Program-made: the position numbers and the translations under genes
In this document: piece after piece, positions 1 to 8,163 of the stretch
How positions within the stretch are numbered: position 1 is the first letter of the stretch
Layout: every line of letters begins with the position of its first letter
The notes under the pieces: model-generated
Databases searched by the model: none
Seen by the model: the letters and a program-made list of their open reading frames with translations, nothing else
Told to the model about the DNA's origin: nothing
Source: Pradoshia eiseniae
GTDB taxonomy: Bacteria > Bacillota > Bacilli > Bacillales > Pradoshiaceae
Reading direction: 5' to 3'
DNA: 64,000 bases
Assembly (NCBI RefSeq): GCF_002946355.1
Contig: NZ_PKOZ01000012.1
Location: forward strand, 20,806 to 84,805

Positions 1-78
1 TAGGCACGCTAATAGCTTTAATCGATTCGGATCACTAACCGCTTTTAATTGCTGGATCATTTTTTCCATCGGTTTCAT
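1..78 (-). CDS. ArsR-family transcriptional regulator, N-terminal part only
   Basis: Only the first 26 codons lie in the window; the gene runs off the left edge. The visible peptide contains VSDPNRLKLLACL, the usual start of the winged-helix DNA-binding domain of ArsR/SmtB regulators, which repress genes for metal resistance or small membrane proteins. The ATG follows a GAGGAG ribosome binding site at a normal distance. The ligand-binding residues are outside the window, so neither ligand nor target can be named. The small membrane protein gene upstream on the same strand (217-462) may be co-transcribed; this is inference from spacing and orientation. Confidence 0.75.
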   Translation of the reverse strand, partial: MKPMEKMIQQLKAVSDPNRLKLLACL

Positions 79-94
79 GTTTATCTCCTCTTTT

Positions 95-116
95 TATATA
101 ACCTGTCACTTATATA
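95..116. promoter_or_regulatory. AT-rich inverted repeat before the ArsR gene (possible operator)
   Basis: TATATAA and TTATATA form a 7-bp inverted repeat with an 8-nt spacer, 17 nt upstream of the ArsR start. ArsR regulators often bind AT-rich palindromes of this kind next to their own gene. That it is an autoregulatory operator is inference. Confidence 0.3.
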
Positions 117-216
117 ATTATACTCTTATATTAAAGGTTATTCTCACTCAAATCAACATAGAACCTTTCCTATTAGAGTAAAAAAGCCGCCAATACAGGC
201 AGCTTAACCAGATATA

Positions 217-462
217 TTACCTTTCCCCTATCCCCATTCCAAGCACCAAAAGGCTGAAGAATACCAAAGCAGCTCCATTCAGCAAAATTCCTCCGATAAT
301 GGAGGACCACTTTTTCGAAAGACAAGCAAATACTATTCCTGCTATAGAAAAAAGGGCGAATCCCAACAAAAATGGACCCACATATTCCGGTCTCAGAAAA
401 AAAGATAGGATCAGACTTAAGCCGACCATCAGCAAGGAAAGCTTCCCGAAATTATTGTTCAT
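217..462 (-). CDS. Small three-helix membrane protein, unknown function
   Basis: An 81-residue protein that is almost entirely hydrophobic, with three predicted membrane helices at about residues 7-22, 29-47 and 54-76. There is no long loop and no recognisable catalytic motif. The ATG is preceded by a strong GAAGGAGGAG site, so translation is likely. It lies 139 bp upstream of an ArsR-type gene on the same strand, and a perfect 15-bp inverted repeat sits just upstream of it. It may be a membrane partner controlled by that regulator, but no family is recognised and no function is assigned. Confidence 0.6.
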   Translation of the reverse strand: MNNNFGKLSLLMVGLSLILSFFLRPEYVGPFLLGFALFSIAGIVFACLSKKWSSIIGGILLNGAALVFFSLLVLGMGIGER

Positions 463-488
463 TCGTTCTCCTCCTTCATAAAATGTAT

Positions 489-530
489 TCGATTAATTTA
501 TGGGTACTCCTTCTTCCATAAATTAATCGA
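489..530. repeat. Perfect 15-bp inverted repeat upstream of a membrane protein gene
   Basis: TCGATTAATTTATGG (489-503) is repeated as its exact reverse complement at 516-530, with a 12-nt loop. It lies 27 bp upstream of the start at 462. On the coding strand the loop carries an SD-like GAAGGAG. There is no T-run, so it is not a standard terminator. It could be an operator or an RNA hairpin in the 5' leader. Confidence 0.6.
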
Positions 531-714
531 TTACTATAGCTGACATGCTGTGATATAGCTATAAGGATTGGTCTCATGCTTCCGTCATCTAATGGAGGGA
601 ATAATTGTATGATAAAATAAAGCCTGCCTATTGTTAGTTTAAATTAGGGATTATTCAAACACTGTGCTATACTTAGCCTACCATTTGATCTTACTAGTTT
701 TAAACGTTTGTTGC
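531..714. other. Intergenic region with no gene seen
   Basis: Together with the inverted repeat and two terminators this fills the gap between 463 and 814. No reading frame with a plausible start and length was found on either strand. The + strand terminator at 715-748 has no obvious gene in front of it, so a short non-coding transcript is possible but not shown. Confidence 0.4.
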
Positions 715-748
715 AAAAGCCCTATTCATTTTATCGAATAGGGCTTTT
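715..748 (+). terminator. Rho-independent terminator, possibly bidirectional
   Basis: A 13-bp perfect stem (AAAAGCCCTATTC and its complement) with an 8-nt loop, followed on the + strand by a run of T. The minus strand also carries a T4 run. Confidence 0.75.
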
Positions 749-773
749 TTTGATTTGATTAAATGAACGCAAA

Positions 774-802
774 AAAGACCCTGCATATAATGCAAGGTCT
801 TT
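774..802 (-). terminator. Terminator of the cspC-like gene
   Basis: Hairpin AAAGACC-TGCAT/ATGCA-GGTCTTT with one mismatch and a 3-nt loop, followed on the minus strand by a T6 run. It lies 13 bp past the cold shock gene stop. Confidence 0.85.
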
Positions 803-814
803 CTTTAGCTATTA

Positions 815-1015
815 TTAAGCTTTTTGAACGTTTGTAGCTTGTGGGCCACGTTGTCCTTGTTCTACTTCAAAAGTTACACTTTGACCTTCGTCTAAAGATT
901 TGAAACCTTCGCCTTGAATAGCTGAGAAATGTACGAATACGTCTTCTCCACCTTCACGCTCGATAAATCCAAAACCTTTTTCTGCATTAAACCACTTAAC
1001 TTTACCTTGTTCCAT
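815..1015 (-). CDS. cspC: Cold shock protein, CspC type
   Basis: A 66-residue single cold-shock domain, the full usual length of the family. The RNA-binding motifs are clear: KGFGFIE (RNP1) and VFVHF (RNP2), with the conserved aromatic KWFN start. These proteins bind single-stranded RNA or DNA in the cytoplasm and act as RNA chaperones. The start [20 protein letters not shown] and the end ATNVQKA resemble B. subtilis CspC more than CspB or CspD. The ATG follows TAGGAGG. A candidate SigA promoter lies about 115-145 bp upstream, giving the long 5' leader common to csp genes. It is a single-gene unit with its own terminator. Confidence 0.95.
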   Translation of the reverse strand: MEQGKVKWFNAEKGFGFIEREGGEDVFVHFSAIQGEGFKSLDEGQSVTFEVEQGQRGPQATNVQKA

Positions 1016-1130
1016 AATTGTTGCCTCCTAGTGTGAATCCACACAATATGTTACTATCCTTGCTCAAATACCTTAGACGAAAATCAAAATCTCTTCTCAA
1101 TCTGCGAACGAACAAAAATAATTCTTCTTA

Positions 1131-1159
1131 AGAATAACAGAGGAGTTTTAAAATAGCAA
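1131..1159 (-). promoter_or_regulatory. Candidate SigA promoter of cspC
   Basis: On the minus strand, TTGCTA (-35, at 1154-1159) and TATTCT (-10, at 1131-1136) are separated by 17 nt. Transcription from here would give a 5' leader of about 105-110 nt before the cspC ATG. Confidence 0.5.
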
Positions 1160-1301
1160 ATAATAAGACGATAACCTTTCTGTATCGTGCTCCGACTCTC
1201 AAGTACTATATCCGTCTCATGCTGTCCTCATTGAATTCATCCATGCCAAGCCAATTTTTAATGACCCATCTATCTTTCTTGTGAATGAGCATTATGCAGT
1301 C

Positions 1302-1592
1302 CTATTTATGAAAGTTCATGAAAATGAAATGTTCTTTCGCTGAATCAGCTAAAGTGTATTCGCGGGCCCAAGCTTCAATCTTTTCAATCATCTCATTTTC
1401 GAAGCTATCCATCATGTCATATTTATCAGCGAAATGCAGATAGAATATTCCTCGGTTAAGATCTGCACGGCCTAGTACCTCATTAATAGTAATATGTTTA
1501 AAGTCCTTTTCCTGTACAAGCTCGACACATGCATCAAATAGAGCCTTCTTGAACTTCAAGTTCTCCAACTCCAAAAACTGACATAATTTCAT
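1302..1592 (-). pseudogene. TetR-family regulator, truncated (YhgD-like remnant)
   Basis: The 96-codon frame holds a full TetR N-terminal DNA-binding region (FDACVELVQEKDFKHITINE and then GRADLNRGIFYLHFADKYD) but ends about 90 residues short of the usual 180-200. No ribosome binding site is seen before the ATG. A separate frame downstream (1206-1292, ending DEFNEDSMRRI) could be a leftover of the lost C-terminal part or unrelated. A perfect palindrome lies 17 bp upstream. In B. subtilis a TetR gene (yhgD) lies next to yhgE; here a YhgE-like remnant lies divergently upstream. Reading this as a decayed copy of that pair is inference. Confidence 0.6.
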
Positions 1593-1608
1593 ATTCAAAC
1601 TGCACTTA

Positions 1609-1627
1609 AATCAACATTACGTTGATT
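1609..1627. promoter_or_regulatory. Palindromic operator of the TetR remnant
   Basis: AATCAAC and GTTGATT form a perfect inverted repeat around a 5-nt centre, immediately upstream of the TetR frame and between it and the divergent YhgE-like remnant. Size and position fit a TetR operator. Confidence 0.5.
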
Positions 1628-1771
1628 AATTAAAATGTTACTTAACATTGTCTTTTAATTTGTCCATTAATGAATAAAGACGCAGGTATTAACTATAGTC
1701 ACTATAATGGGCCACTAATATAATCAAGTTAAGATAATAGACATCGTGTTCATTAAAAGGAAGTCTTTAAT

Positions 1772-1962
1772 TTGGGGGAATTGGAAAATTCTAATCATTT
1801 ATTTTATGTTCTGTTTATCGTTATCTTAATATTAGGAATTATTTTTACGAGGGGGCTGTATTGCCAATAGTGAAAATGTATCCGAAAAAGTTGCCCATCG
1901 GTTTAGTCTTTGCAGATGAAGATACAATGGGAGAAACATTAGCAGATCCATTGGGCAAATAG
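1772..1962 (+). pseudogene. Frameshifted N-terminal remnant of a YhgE/Pip (DUF3533-like) membrane protein
   Basis: Two short frames adjoin with a frame change. The first (1772-1870, TTG start) gives a membrane helix, FYVLFIVILILGIIFTRGLY. The second (frame continuing to the stop at 1962) gives KMYPKKLPIGLVFADEDTMG and ends soon after. A membrane helix followed by 'LP-[IV]-[AG]-[IL]-V' and an acidic D/E pair is the N-terminal pattern of YhgE/Pip proteins. Only about 60 of the several hundred expected residues remain. The divergent TetR remnant supports the identification. It could also be unrelated short frames. Confidence 0.4.
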
Positions 1963-1992
1963 AATTTCTTCAAAAATAAGGAAGGTAGTAAA

Positions 1993-2697
1993 ATGGGATT
2001 TTCACTATATGGACCATATCATATTGGATGGCTCATTGTCATAACGTCATCCGTCATCGTTGTCAGCAAGCATTTTAAAAGTCTAGATACCACAGGACAA
2101 ACTTTTGTACAGCGAATGCTTGCATGGTTTATATTGCTCTTTGAGATTATGAAGGATATTTATCTAGTTAAGGTAAATGTATTTTCAATCGACTATCTCC
2201 CCTTTGAATTATGCGGGTTAGCCATTTTTGCGATTTTTTATCATGCATACACAAATCATTCAATGATTGGAGAAATGCTCTATAATTTATTTTTGCCAGG
2301 TGCCATTGCAGCTTTATTATTTTGTAACTGGACGCACCGCCCAATTTATGAGTTTATGAGTATATTTAGCTTCATTTTTCATTTAGCTCTTGTTATGTAT
2401 TGTGTGATGGTGCTGCATGCGGGCATCGTGCAGCCGAATAAAAAAAGAATAGGTGGCTCAGTTCTATTTTTAGGGATAGCAGCATCGATTATTTACCCAT
2501 TAAACAAACTATGGGGTACGAACTTTATGTTTTTAAATGTTCCATCACCTGGTTCTCCGCTTGTTCCGCTTGAGTCTATTTTTGGGAATCCAGGATACAT
2601 ATTTGGTCTAATCTTAATTATTCTTCTCTTATGGGGCATTATGTATTTACCTTGGAAAAAGCGGAAAACTGCTTTTGTTAAATCACTTGTGAAATAA
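1993..2697 (+). CDS. YwaF/TIGR02206-family integral membrane protein
   Basis: A 234-residue polytopic membrane protein with about seven predicted helices and short loops. The segments PFELCGLAIFAIFYHAY, NLFLPGAIAALLF and the late YPLNKLWGTNFMFLNVPSPG are typical of the TIGR02206 group, to which B. subtilis YwaF belongs. The biochemical role of this family is not established. The ATG is preceded by AAGGAAGG at good spacing. It is followed at once by a bidirectional terminator shared with the convergent gene at 2759, so it is transcribed alone. Confidence 0.8.
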   Translation: MGFSLYGPYHIGWLIVITSSVIVVSKHFKSLDTTGQTFVQRMLAWFILLFEIMKDIYLVKVNVFSIDYLPFELCGLAIFAIFYHAYTNHSMIGEMLYNLFLPGAIAALLFCNWTHRPIYEFMSIFSFIFHLALVMYCVMVLHAGIVQPNKKRIGGSVLFLGIAASIIYPLNKLWGTNFMFLNVPSPGSPLVPLESIFGNPGYIFGLILIILLLWGIMYLPWKKRKTAFVKSLVK

Positions 2698-2750
2698 AAA
2701 AGGGACTAACCCTAAGAGTGTCATAAACATCTCTTAGGATAGTCCCTTTT
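2697..2750. terminator. Bidirectional terminator
   Basis: An outer stem AAAAGGGACTA/TAGTCCCTTTT and an inner stem CCTAAGAG/CTCTTAGG, with T-runs in both directions, between two convergent genes. Confidence 0.9.
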
Positions 2751-2758
2751 ACTTATCA

Positions 2759-4525
2759 TTAGATACGAGTATCCATTAAACCGCAATATGCATCAACAGG
2801 GTCTTTCCCTTTGAATGGTGATTTACCCATCAATTTTTCAACTAACACTTCAATTGTTTCTTTATTTCCATCGTACGTATTAATGTACGTTTTCACTTGT
2901 GGAACATCCGCTAAGTGGAATGGATTGTTTACAGAAACGAAGATTGTTGGCACTTCATGAACATAGAATGGAATATCAGGAGTTCCTTTTAAAGCATTCC
3001 ATGTCATACGTTGTACTACTTCACCCATTTTAATGTTAGCAATGTTAATGATTAAATCATATTTGTCCGTTAATTCTTTAATCGGACGTTTTGCTGCATA
3101 TGCATTCATAATGCTCTTCATTTGCTCTTCTGGTGGCAAGTCAGCGATTTTGTCCATTGGAGATTCGTGGATTTCCACTTCGAAGCCTTTAGACTCAAGC
3201 TCAGCTTTCAAAAGATCGATTGGCTTAGGTTTGTTTCCGCTAATCAATTTACTGAAAGCACCTTCAGCCGTTTTTACGTTAACCAATAATACTCGTTTGT
3301 ATTTCTCAGGTGTAACAGGCCAGATGTCTTGTTTGTCTTTTACCAATGTAATGGCACGATCAGTGACTTCCTTAAATAGCGCAACATTTTCAGGAAGACC
3401 GATTTGTTTAAGCGCTTCTTCTTTCGGCATCATGATTTCTGTTTTTGCTTTTTTGTGAAGGCCTAAAGATGCTTTAAGACCTAGGATACGAGTTAGAGCA
3501 GCTTCTAGGCGCTCTTCAGTGATAATGCCTTTTTTGTATCCTTCCATCATGTAACCGAAGTCTTCATCCGGATCGTTGAAGAATAAGAATAAGTCACAGC
3601 CAGCCGCAATAGCAGTTGGAAGCATTTCGCTGCGCTTCATGGCAGATGTCATTGCAACCATGTGGCTCGCATCTGTTACAACAACACCATTGAACTCTAA
3701 TTTACCGCGTAGTAGATCAGTGATCAATTCTTTAGAAAGTGTTGCAGGAAGCATATCTTCCTCTTTCAAGCTAGGGTTGAAGTGCTTAGAGTAAGCAGGC
3801 ATATGGATGTGACCAGCCATGATAGAAGGCAGACCTGCATCGATTAAGCCTTTGTATACTTTACCGAATGTTTTATCCCATTCGTCGCAAGATAAGCTGT
3901 TAGGTGCGAAGGATAAGTGTTGGTCACGCTCATCAACACCATCTCCTGGGAAGTGTTTAGCAGCAGGAGCGATTCCGCTTTCCTGGATACCTTTCATATA
4001 AGCCAAGCTCATTTCTAGCACTTGGTCTGGATCAGAACCGAAAGTACGGCTAGAGATGATTGGGTTACGCCAGTTCATGTTGATGTCAACGATTGGCGCA
4101 AAGCTCCAGTTACAGCCGATAGCGGAAGCTTCCACACCAGACACGCGTCCCATTTCATAAGCCCATTTCGCATCTTTTGTCGCACCGATTTTAACTTCTA
4201 GGCCAACTTCTGTTCCATCTGTACAAGCACCATTTCCGCCTGCTTCTGTGTTTGCAGCGATAAGCAATGGAATTTTGCTGTTTTCTTGAAGGATTTTATT
4301 TTGATCGTAAACTTCTTCAGCTTTACCTGGGTTGTAACGTACTGCACCAATATGGTAGTTGTTAAGGATATCTGTTAAATATTCTTCTGTACGGCTGGCA
4401 CCCATGTTTACGAATAATTGACCGATTTTTTCTTCGATTGTCATGGAGTTGATTGTATCTTGTACCCATTGAATATCTGAGTCAGATAAATGATAAGGTT
4501 TTGCTTTTAAATCGACTTTAGTCAT
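2759..4525 (-). CDS. Glycoside hydrolase family 3, NagZ-type beta-N-acetylhexosaminidase
   Basis: A 588-residue GH3 enzyme that likely removes terminal beta-N-acetylglucosamine, for example from recycled peptidoglycan fragments. The family signature AAKHFPGDG is at about residues 188-196, followed by D201-Q-H203, which matches the Asp-His dyad that acts as general acid/base in NagZ enzymes. The nucleophile Asp is in VVVTDASHM (about D285). A C-terminal domain resembling those of Gram-positive NagZ proteins follows. No signal peptide is present, so it is probably cytosolic, unlike the exported B. subtilis NagZ. It stands alone; no murQ or PTS gene is adjacent. Substrate is inferred from the motif only. 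Confidence 0.85.
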   Translation of the reverse strand: MTKVDLKAKPYHLSDSDIQWVQDTINSMTIEEKIGQLFVNMGASRTEEYLTDILNNYHIGAVRYNPGKAEEVYDQNKILQENSKIPLLIAANTEAGGNGACTDGTEVGLEVKIGATKDAKWAYEMGRVSGVEASAIGCNWSFAPIVDINMNWRNPIISSRTFGSDPDQVLEMSLAYMKGIQESGIAPAAKHFPGDGVDERDQHLSFAPNSLSCDEWDKTFGKVYKGLIDAGLPSIMAGHIHMPAYSKHFNPSLKEEDMLPATLSKELITDLLRGKLEFNGVVVTDASHMVAMTSAMKRSEMLPTAIAAGCDLFLFFNDPDEDFGYMMEGYKKGIITEERLEAALTRILGLKASLGLHKKAKTEIMMPKEEALKQIGLPENVALFKEVTDRAITLVKDKQDIWPVTPEKYKRVLLVNVKTAEGAFSKLISGNKPKPIDLLKAELESKGFEVEIHESPMDKIADLPPEEQMKSIMNAYAAKRPIKELTDKYDLIINIANIKMGEVVQRMTWNALKGTPDIPFYVHEVPTIFVSVNNPFHLADVPQVKTYINTYDGNKETIEVLVEKLMGKSPFKGKDPVDAYCGLMDTRI

Positions 4526-4890
4526 TCTGCATGATACTCCCTTGCTGATGATTTGAGAAAATGTTCACCATGTAGTATGCACTGTTTTGCTTCATTACAT
4601 GTTTTTTGTATTAAGAAATTAAATTCAATCTTTTATGTAAGAGCCTTCTGTTATACATTATAAGGTCATTTTTCCCACTAGTATTCTAGCATACAAGATA
4701 AGTAACATCTACAGCATTTTCCTTCCATTTGTGAAGAAATTCACATCTTTGTCTTTGTCCATTAAATAAGTATTCCCTGTATCAGACTTGCCTAGTTGGA
4801 TGACAACTAAAACTGGCCATTAGTCTAGTTAACGGTTGCCGTGAGTCATCGTATTCTAATACCAGTATTCATGTTTAACAGCACTAAACT
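4526..4890. other. Intergenic region with no gene seen
   Basis: About 365 bp upstream of the GH3 gene, AT-rich, probably carrying its promoter. No convincing reading frame was found on either strand. Confidence 0.4.
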
Positions 4891-4949
4891 AACTAAAAAG
4901 GCTGAACCATTTTAAACTGCGCATTAAAATGGTTCAAGCCTTTTTAGTT
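4891..4949 (-). terminator. Terminator downstream of the P-type ATPase gene
   Basis: A long hairpin made of ACTAAAAAGGCT and AACCATTTTAA with their complements. The arms end in A- and T-rich tracts, so it can work in both directions. Confidence 0.75.
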
Positions 4950-4997
4950 GTTACAAACCTTTGTCCCAGCCTCTTTTAGATAAAAGTCTGCGTGACC

Positions 4998-6890
4998 TTA
5001 TTCTTTTATTGTTTTTAACAGCCGAAGTCCATTAAGAATAACGAGAATCGTGCTTCCTTCATGACCGATGACACCTAAAGGTAAATTAATCGTCTGCAGG
5101 AAATTCGAACAAACTAACAGCATGATAACTGTTATAGAGAAAATAACATTTTGCTTGATGATCTTATTCATTTTTCGTGAAAGAAGCACGGCTTCTGCAA
5201 TTAGTGATAAATTATTCTTCATCAGGACTACATCAGCTGTTTCAAGGGCTACATCCGTCCCTTCCCCCATCGCAATCCCAATCGAAGCTGTCGCTAATGC
5301 AGGCGCATCATTAATACCGTCTCCAACCATCGCAACTGTTCCATACTTTTCTTTTAACTTTTTCAGTTCTTCGACCTTGGTCTCAGGCAAACATTCAGCG
5401 ACAAACCCGTCTACTCGGCTTTCCCTTGCTATTGCCTGTGCAGTCGCTTTACCATCTCCTGTAAGCATAAATGTGTGCACACCTACAGATTTGAGCTTTT
5501 CTATCGCCTCGAGCGTTTCTGGGCGAACCGTATCTTTTAATGTTATGAGACCAGCTATTCCCTTATCATCACTTGCAAATACAATTGTTTTACCTTCCTC
5601 CGCCAGCTGATTAGCGATACCATTCTGGAATTCAGCGGCAGCATCTGCTCCAACAAAATCTGCTTTGCCGACCTTCCATTCAACTCCCTGCAAAATGGCC
5701 TTCGCTCCAAAGCCTGATATATCCTCTGATGATTCAGGTTTAATCAAGGATAAACCACTATTTTCGGATGCATACTTCACGATCGATTGTGCCAATGGGT
5801 GATTAGAGTATTTTTCAACAGACGCAACGAACTGAAGAAACCCCTCTTCCGTCAGATCATCCCTAAATAACACATCAGTCACTTCTGGTTTCCCTTTGGT
5901 TAATGTACCGGTTTTATCAAGGGCAATCGCCTTTAAATTGCCTAAATTCTCTAAGTGGACACCGCCTTTAAATAAAATCCCTCTTCTTGCGCCATTCGAG
6001 ATAGCTGATAATGTCGCTGGCATAACAGAAGCCGCTAAGGCACACGGGGAAGCAACAACTAAGAGAACCATGGCACGATAAATCGTTTCATTCCATGTCC
6101 ATCCTAATAAAAAATGAGGTAAAAATAGCATTAAACCAACAACAATCAAGACAATGTTTACATATGTCCCTTCAAATCTCTCAATAAATAATTGTGAAGG
6201 GGATTTTTCACTTTGCGCTGATTGCACTAACTGAATGATTTTTTGGAATAGGGTCTCCTCTTGCGGTTTAGTAATTTCAACAGTAATCGTTCCCCGAAGA
6301 TTAACCGTACCCGCAAACACTTCATCGTTAACCTGCTTACTAACTGGAATAGATTCACCTGTAATGGCCGCTTCATCAATATTGGTCGTACCTTGAATAA
6401 TGGTTCCATCTGATGGAACTCGTTCACCCGCTTTAATGAGAATATGATCGCCTAATGTTAAATCGGCAACCTTCACAATTGTCTCATTTCCTTCATGATC
6501 AATTAAAAGTGCTTCTTCCGGCTGTAAATCCATTAAAGCAGATATTTCTTTATGACTCTTATTCATTGTGTATGTCTCAAGAGCACCGCTTAAAGAGAAA
6601 ATAAAAATTAAGATGGCTCCTTCTGTCCAATAACCAATAATAGCTGAACCAACCGCCGCTAATATCATCAGTATTTCAACATTCAATCTCTTTGTTTCAA
6701 TCGTATCCGTTATCCCTTCTTTTGCCTTGGCATATCCGCCAATCGCAAAAGCGAGCAAATACAAAAGAATGGATATTGTCCCAAATTCATTCTTAGATAA
6801 TATCCAGCCGAGTAAAATAAACAGACCGCTTAATAATGCAGCAATAAGTTCAATGTGCTCGCGCCACTTGCTCCATATTGAAGTGTCCAT
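4998..6890 (-). CDS. pfeT: P1B-4-type metal-efflux ATPase (PfeT-like; Fe2+/Co2+ class)
   Basis: A 630-residue P-type ATPase. The TM6 metal motif is SPC (about 281-283) rather than CPC, and TM8 carries HEGST near the C-terminus; both mark the P1B-4 group, which exports Fe(II) or Co(II). Also present are TGES (178-181), the phosphorylated Asp in DKTGT (325-329), and GDGINDAP. There is no N-terminal heavy-metal-binding domain. B. subtilis PfeT (formerly ZosA) has the same length and exports Fe(II) under PerR and Fur control. The ATG at 6890 has GAGAGAGGGA upstream; a TTG nine codons earlier lacks a site. Fur/PerR-like repeats upstream support the iron role. Confidence 0.88.
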   Translation of the reverse strand: MDTSIWSKWREHIELIAALLSGLFILLGWILSKNEFGTISILLYLLAFAIGGYAKAKEGITDTIETKRLNVEILMILAAVGSAIIGYWTEGAILIFIFSLSGALETYTMNKSHKEISALMDLQPEEALLIDHEGNETIVKVADLTLGDHILIKAGERVPSDGTIIQGTTNIDEAAITGESIPVSKQVNDEVFAGTVNLRGTITVEITKPQEETLFQKIIQLVQSAQSEKSPSQLFIERFEGTYVNIVLIVVGLMLFLPHFLLGWTWNETIYRAMVLLVVASPCALAASVMPATLSAISNGARRGILFKGGVHLENLGNLKAIALDKTGTLTKGKPEVTDVLFRDDLTEEGFLQFVASVEKYSNHPLAQSIVKYASENSGLSLIKPESSEDISGFGAKAILQGVEWKVGKADFVGADAAAEFQNGIANQLAEEGKTIVFASDDKGIAGLITLKDTVRPETLEAIEKLKSVGVHTFMLTGDGKATAQAIARESRVDGFVAECLPETKVEELKKLKEKYGTVAMVGDGINDAPALATASIGIAMGEGTDVALETADVVLMKNNLSLIAEAVLLSRKMNKIIKQNVIFSITVIMLLVCSNFLQTINLPLGVIGHEGSTILVILNGLRLLKTIKE

Positions 6891-6990
6891 AAAAATCCCT
6901 CTCTCTCTGAATCCCAATTCATTATGAAAAAATAATATTTATTGTAATCCGTTCTTTAATCCAAGCATAGCAACCCTATAATCGAAAGTC

Positions 6991-7110
6991 AATCTAATTG
7001 AGAAAATAAAAATCTAATTGAGAATGATTGTTGATTGCACTAACATAATAGGCTGTTCTTTTAATAATAAATATTAATAATGGTTCTCATTCGCAATTAG
7101 ATTTTTATTT
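6991..7110 (-). promoter_or_regulatory. Repeated Fur/PerR-like operators upstream of pfeT
   Basis: AATCTAATTGAGAA occurs twice in direct orientation (6991-7004, 7011-7024), and AAAAATCTAATTGCGAATGA occurs in inverted orientation (about 7086-7105). TGAGAATGATTGTTG (7019-7033) matches the Fur-type 7-1-7 core TGATAAT-N-ATTATCA at about 10 of 14 positions. TGAGAACCATTATTA on the minus strand near 7076-7090 matches at about 11 of 14. The region sits 100-220 bp upstream of the start. Which regulator binds is inferred. Confidence 0.5.
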
Positions 7111-7140
7111 GAATAATTAGTATTCCATCAGAAAATCTTA

Positions 7141-7496
7141 TGTTAGTCTGTTAAGACTTGCGTTTTTTCAACAAAACTTAATGAAGGGACATCCCGATTA
7201 AATTTAAAGAGTCATTTTACAGAGGTTTTATAAAAAATGCTCTGCAATGATAACCATCATGACCTCATAAAAGATATACAAAAATGACTACTTCTTCTTT
7301 AAATAAACTGCCCCGTTTGTTCAAGAAGGCACTCTAAATGCAATTGTACAGAAAATGGATAGCAGCTTCCCTTTTTATTCAAAAGCAACAATCTTTACGA
7401 AAACAGCCTTTTAAAAGAGGCCATTCATTTCTCAATAAACTTAACAATATAATTAATAAACGAATAACCTCTTCTTCATAGAAAGGAAGATGTACG
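7141..7496. other. Intergenic region with no gene seen
   Basis: An AT-rich stretch between the divergent pfeT and lipoprotein-like genes. It likely carries the promoter of the gene at 7497. No supported reading frame was found. Confidence 0.4.
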
Positions 7497-8012
7497 ATGA
7501 AAAGCGGTGTACTGGCCATCATTTTAGGCTCGTTGTTCTCGATGGGCTTAGAAGGGTGCTTAGCCCAGAAGGACCTGATGAAAGAACGGACACTGGAAGG
7601 AATCATTGTTTCACAGCCAGGAAATTATGAAGAGTATAGTGGTAGACTGGAAGAGTGGGAGCCGAACGATTTATCCACGCTCGAGGCCTTTCAAGGGGTC
7701 ATCGACCGAGCCGAGAAAATGGAAGGCACGGTTGAATTAGGCGATCCTGACTATGAAGTGAAAATCGAAGATAACCGTGGACGTAACCAAACCATCGTGC
7801 TTTGGGTAGGAGAAAAAGGCGAAAAAAGCGCCTTGGCAGTCAAAGGTAACTCCTCCGTCGTCTACACAGTCAGTGAAGAGGATACGCTCATCCTTCACGA
7901 ATTGTTTGTTTCCCTCTTCTATCCGACATATGAGACATCTTTGCAAAGGCTTATTTTCCCCCAAGAAGGATCCCATCAAGGTGGACTCCCTTTCTACATG
8001 CATCAATTGTGA
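7497..8012 (+). CDS. Exported protein, possible lipoprotein, unknown function
   Basis: A 171-residue protein. The first 21 residues form a signal-like segment ending LEGC, which could be a lipobox with an unusual Glu at -2; lipid attachment is therefore uncertain. The mature part is rich in Asp and Glu and looks like a small beta-rich domain (EVKIEDN, QTIVLWVG, SVVYTVSEED). The ATG has a good GAAAGGAAG site. It is a single gene between pfeT and spoVR. Many Bacillus genomes encode small orphan lipoproteins of this size, but no family was recognised, so no role is proposed. Confidence 0.6.
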   Translation: MKSGVLAIILGSLFSMGLEGCLAQKDLMKERTLEGIIVSQPGNYEEYSGRLEEWEPNDLSTLEAFQGVIDRAEKMEGTVELGDPDYEVKIEDNRGRNQTIVLWVGEKGEKSALAVKGNSSVVYTVSEEDTLILHELFVSLFYPTYETSLQRLIFPQEGSHQGGLPFYMHQL

Positions 8013-8124
8013 ATCCTCTTCGAAATTCCTTATTCTTCATTGCCTTTATGTATTAAACATAGGTTTTATTATCCGCTTAGCATATAAACTGAAGCAGACA
8101 CCCCCTAAAGGCTATACTTTGGCC

Positions 8125-8154
8125 AAAAAAAGAAGCCAATTTCTCTTGGCTTCT
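8125..8154 (-). terminator. Terminator of spoVR
   Basis: A 9-bp perfect stem AGAAGCCAA/TTGGCTTCT followed by a T7 run on the minus strand, 10 bp past the spoVR stop. Confidence 0.9.
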
Positions 8155-8163
8155 CCTCATCTC

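Noticed and set aside
1206..1292. A 28-codon frame after the TetR remnant (MLIHKKDRW...DEFNEDSMRRI)
   Set aside because: The amino acids look natural, but it has no site and no known family; noted only as a possible leftover.
5068..5610. A 180-codon frame on the + strand inside pfeT
   Set aside because: It is antisense to a strongly conserved P-type ATPase, and its own sequence has no family features.
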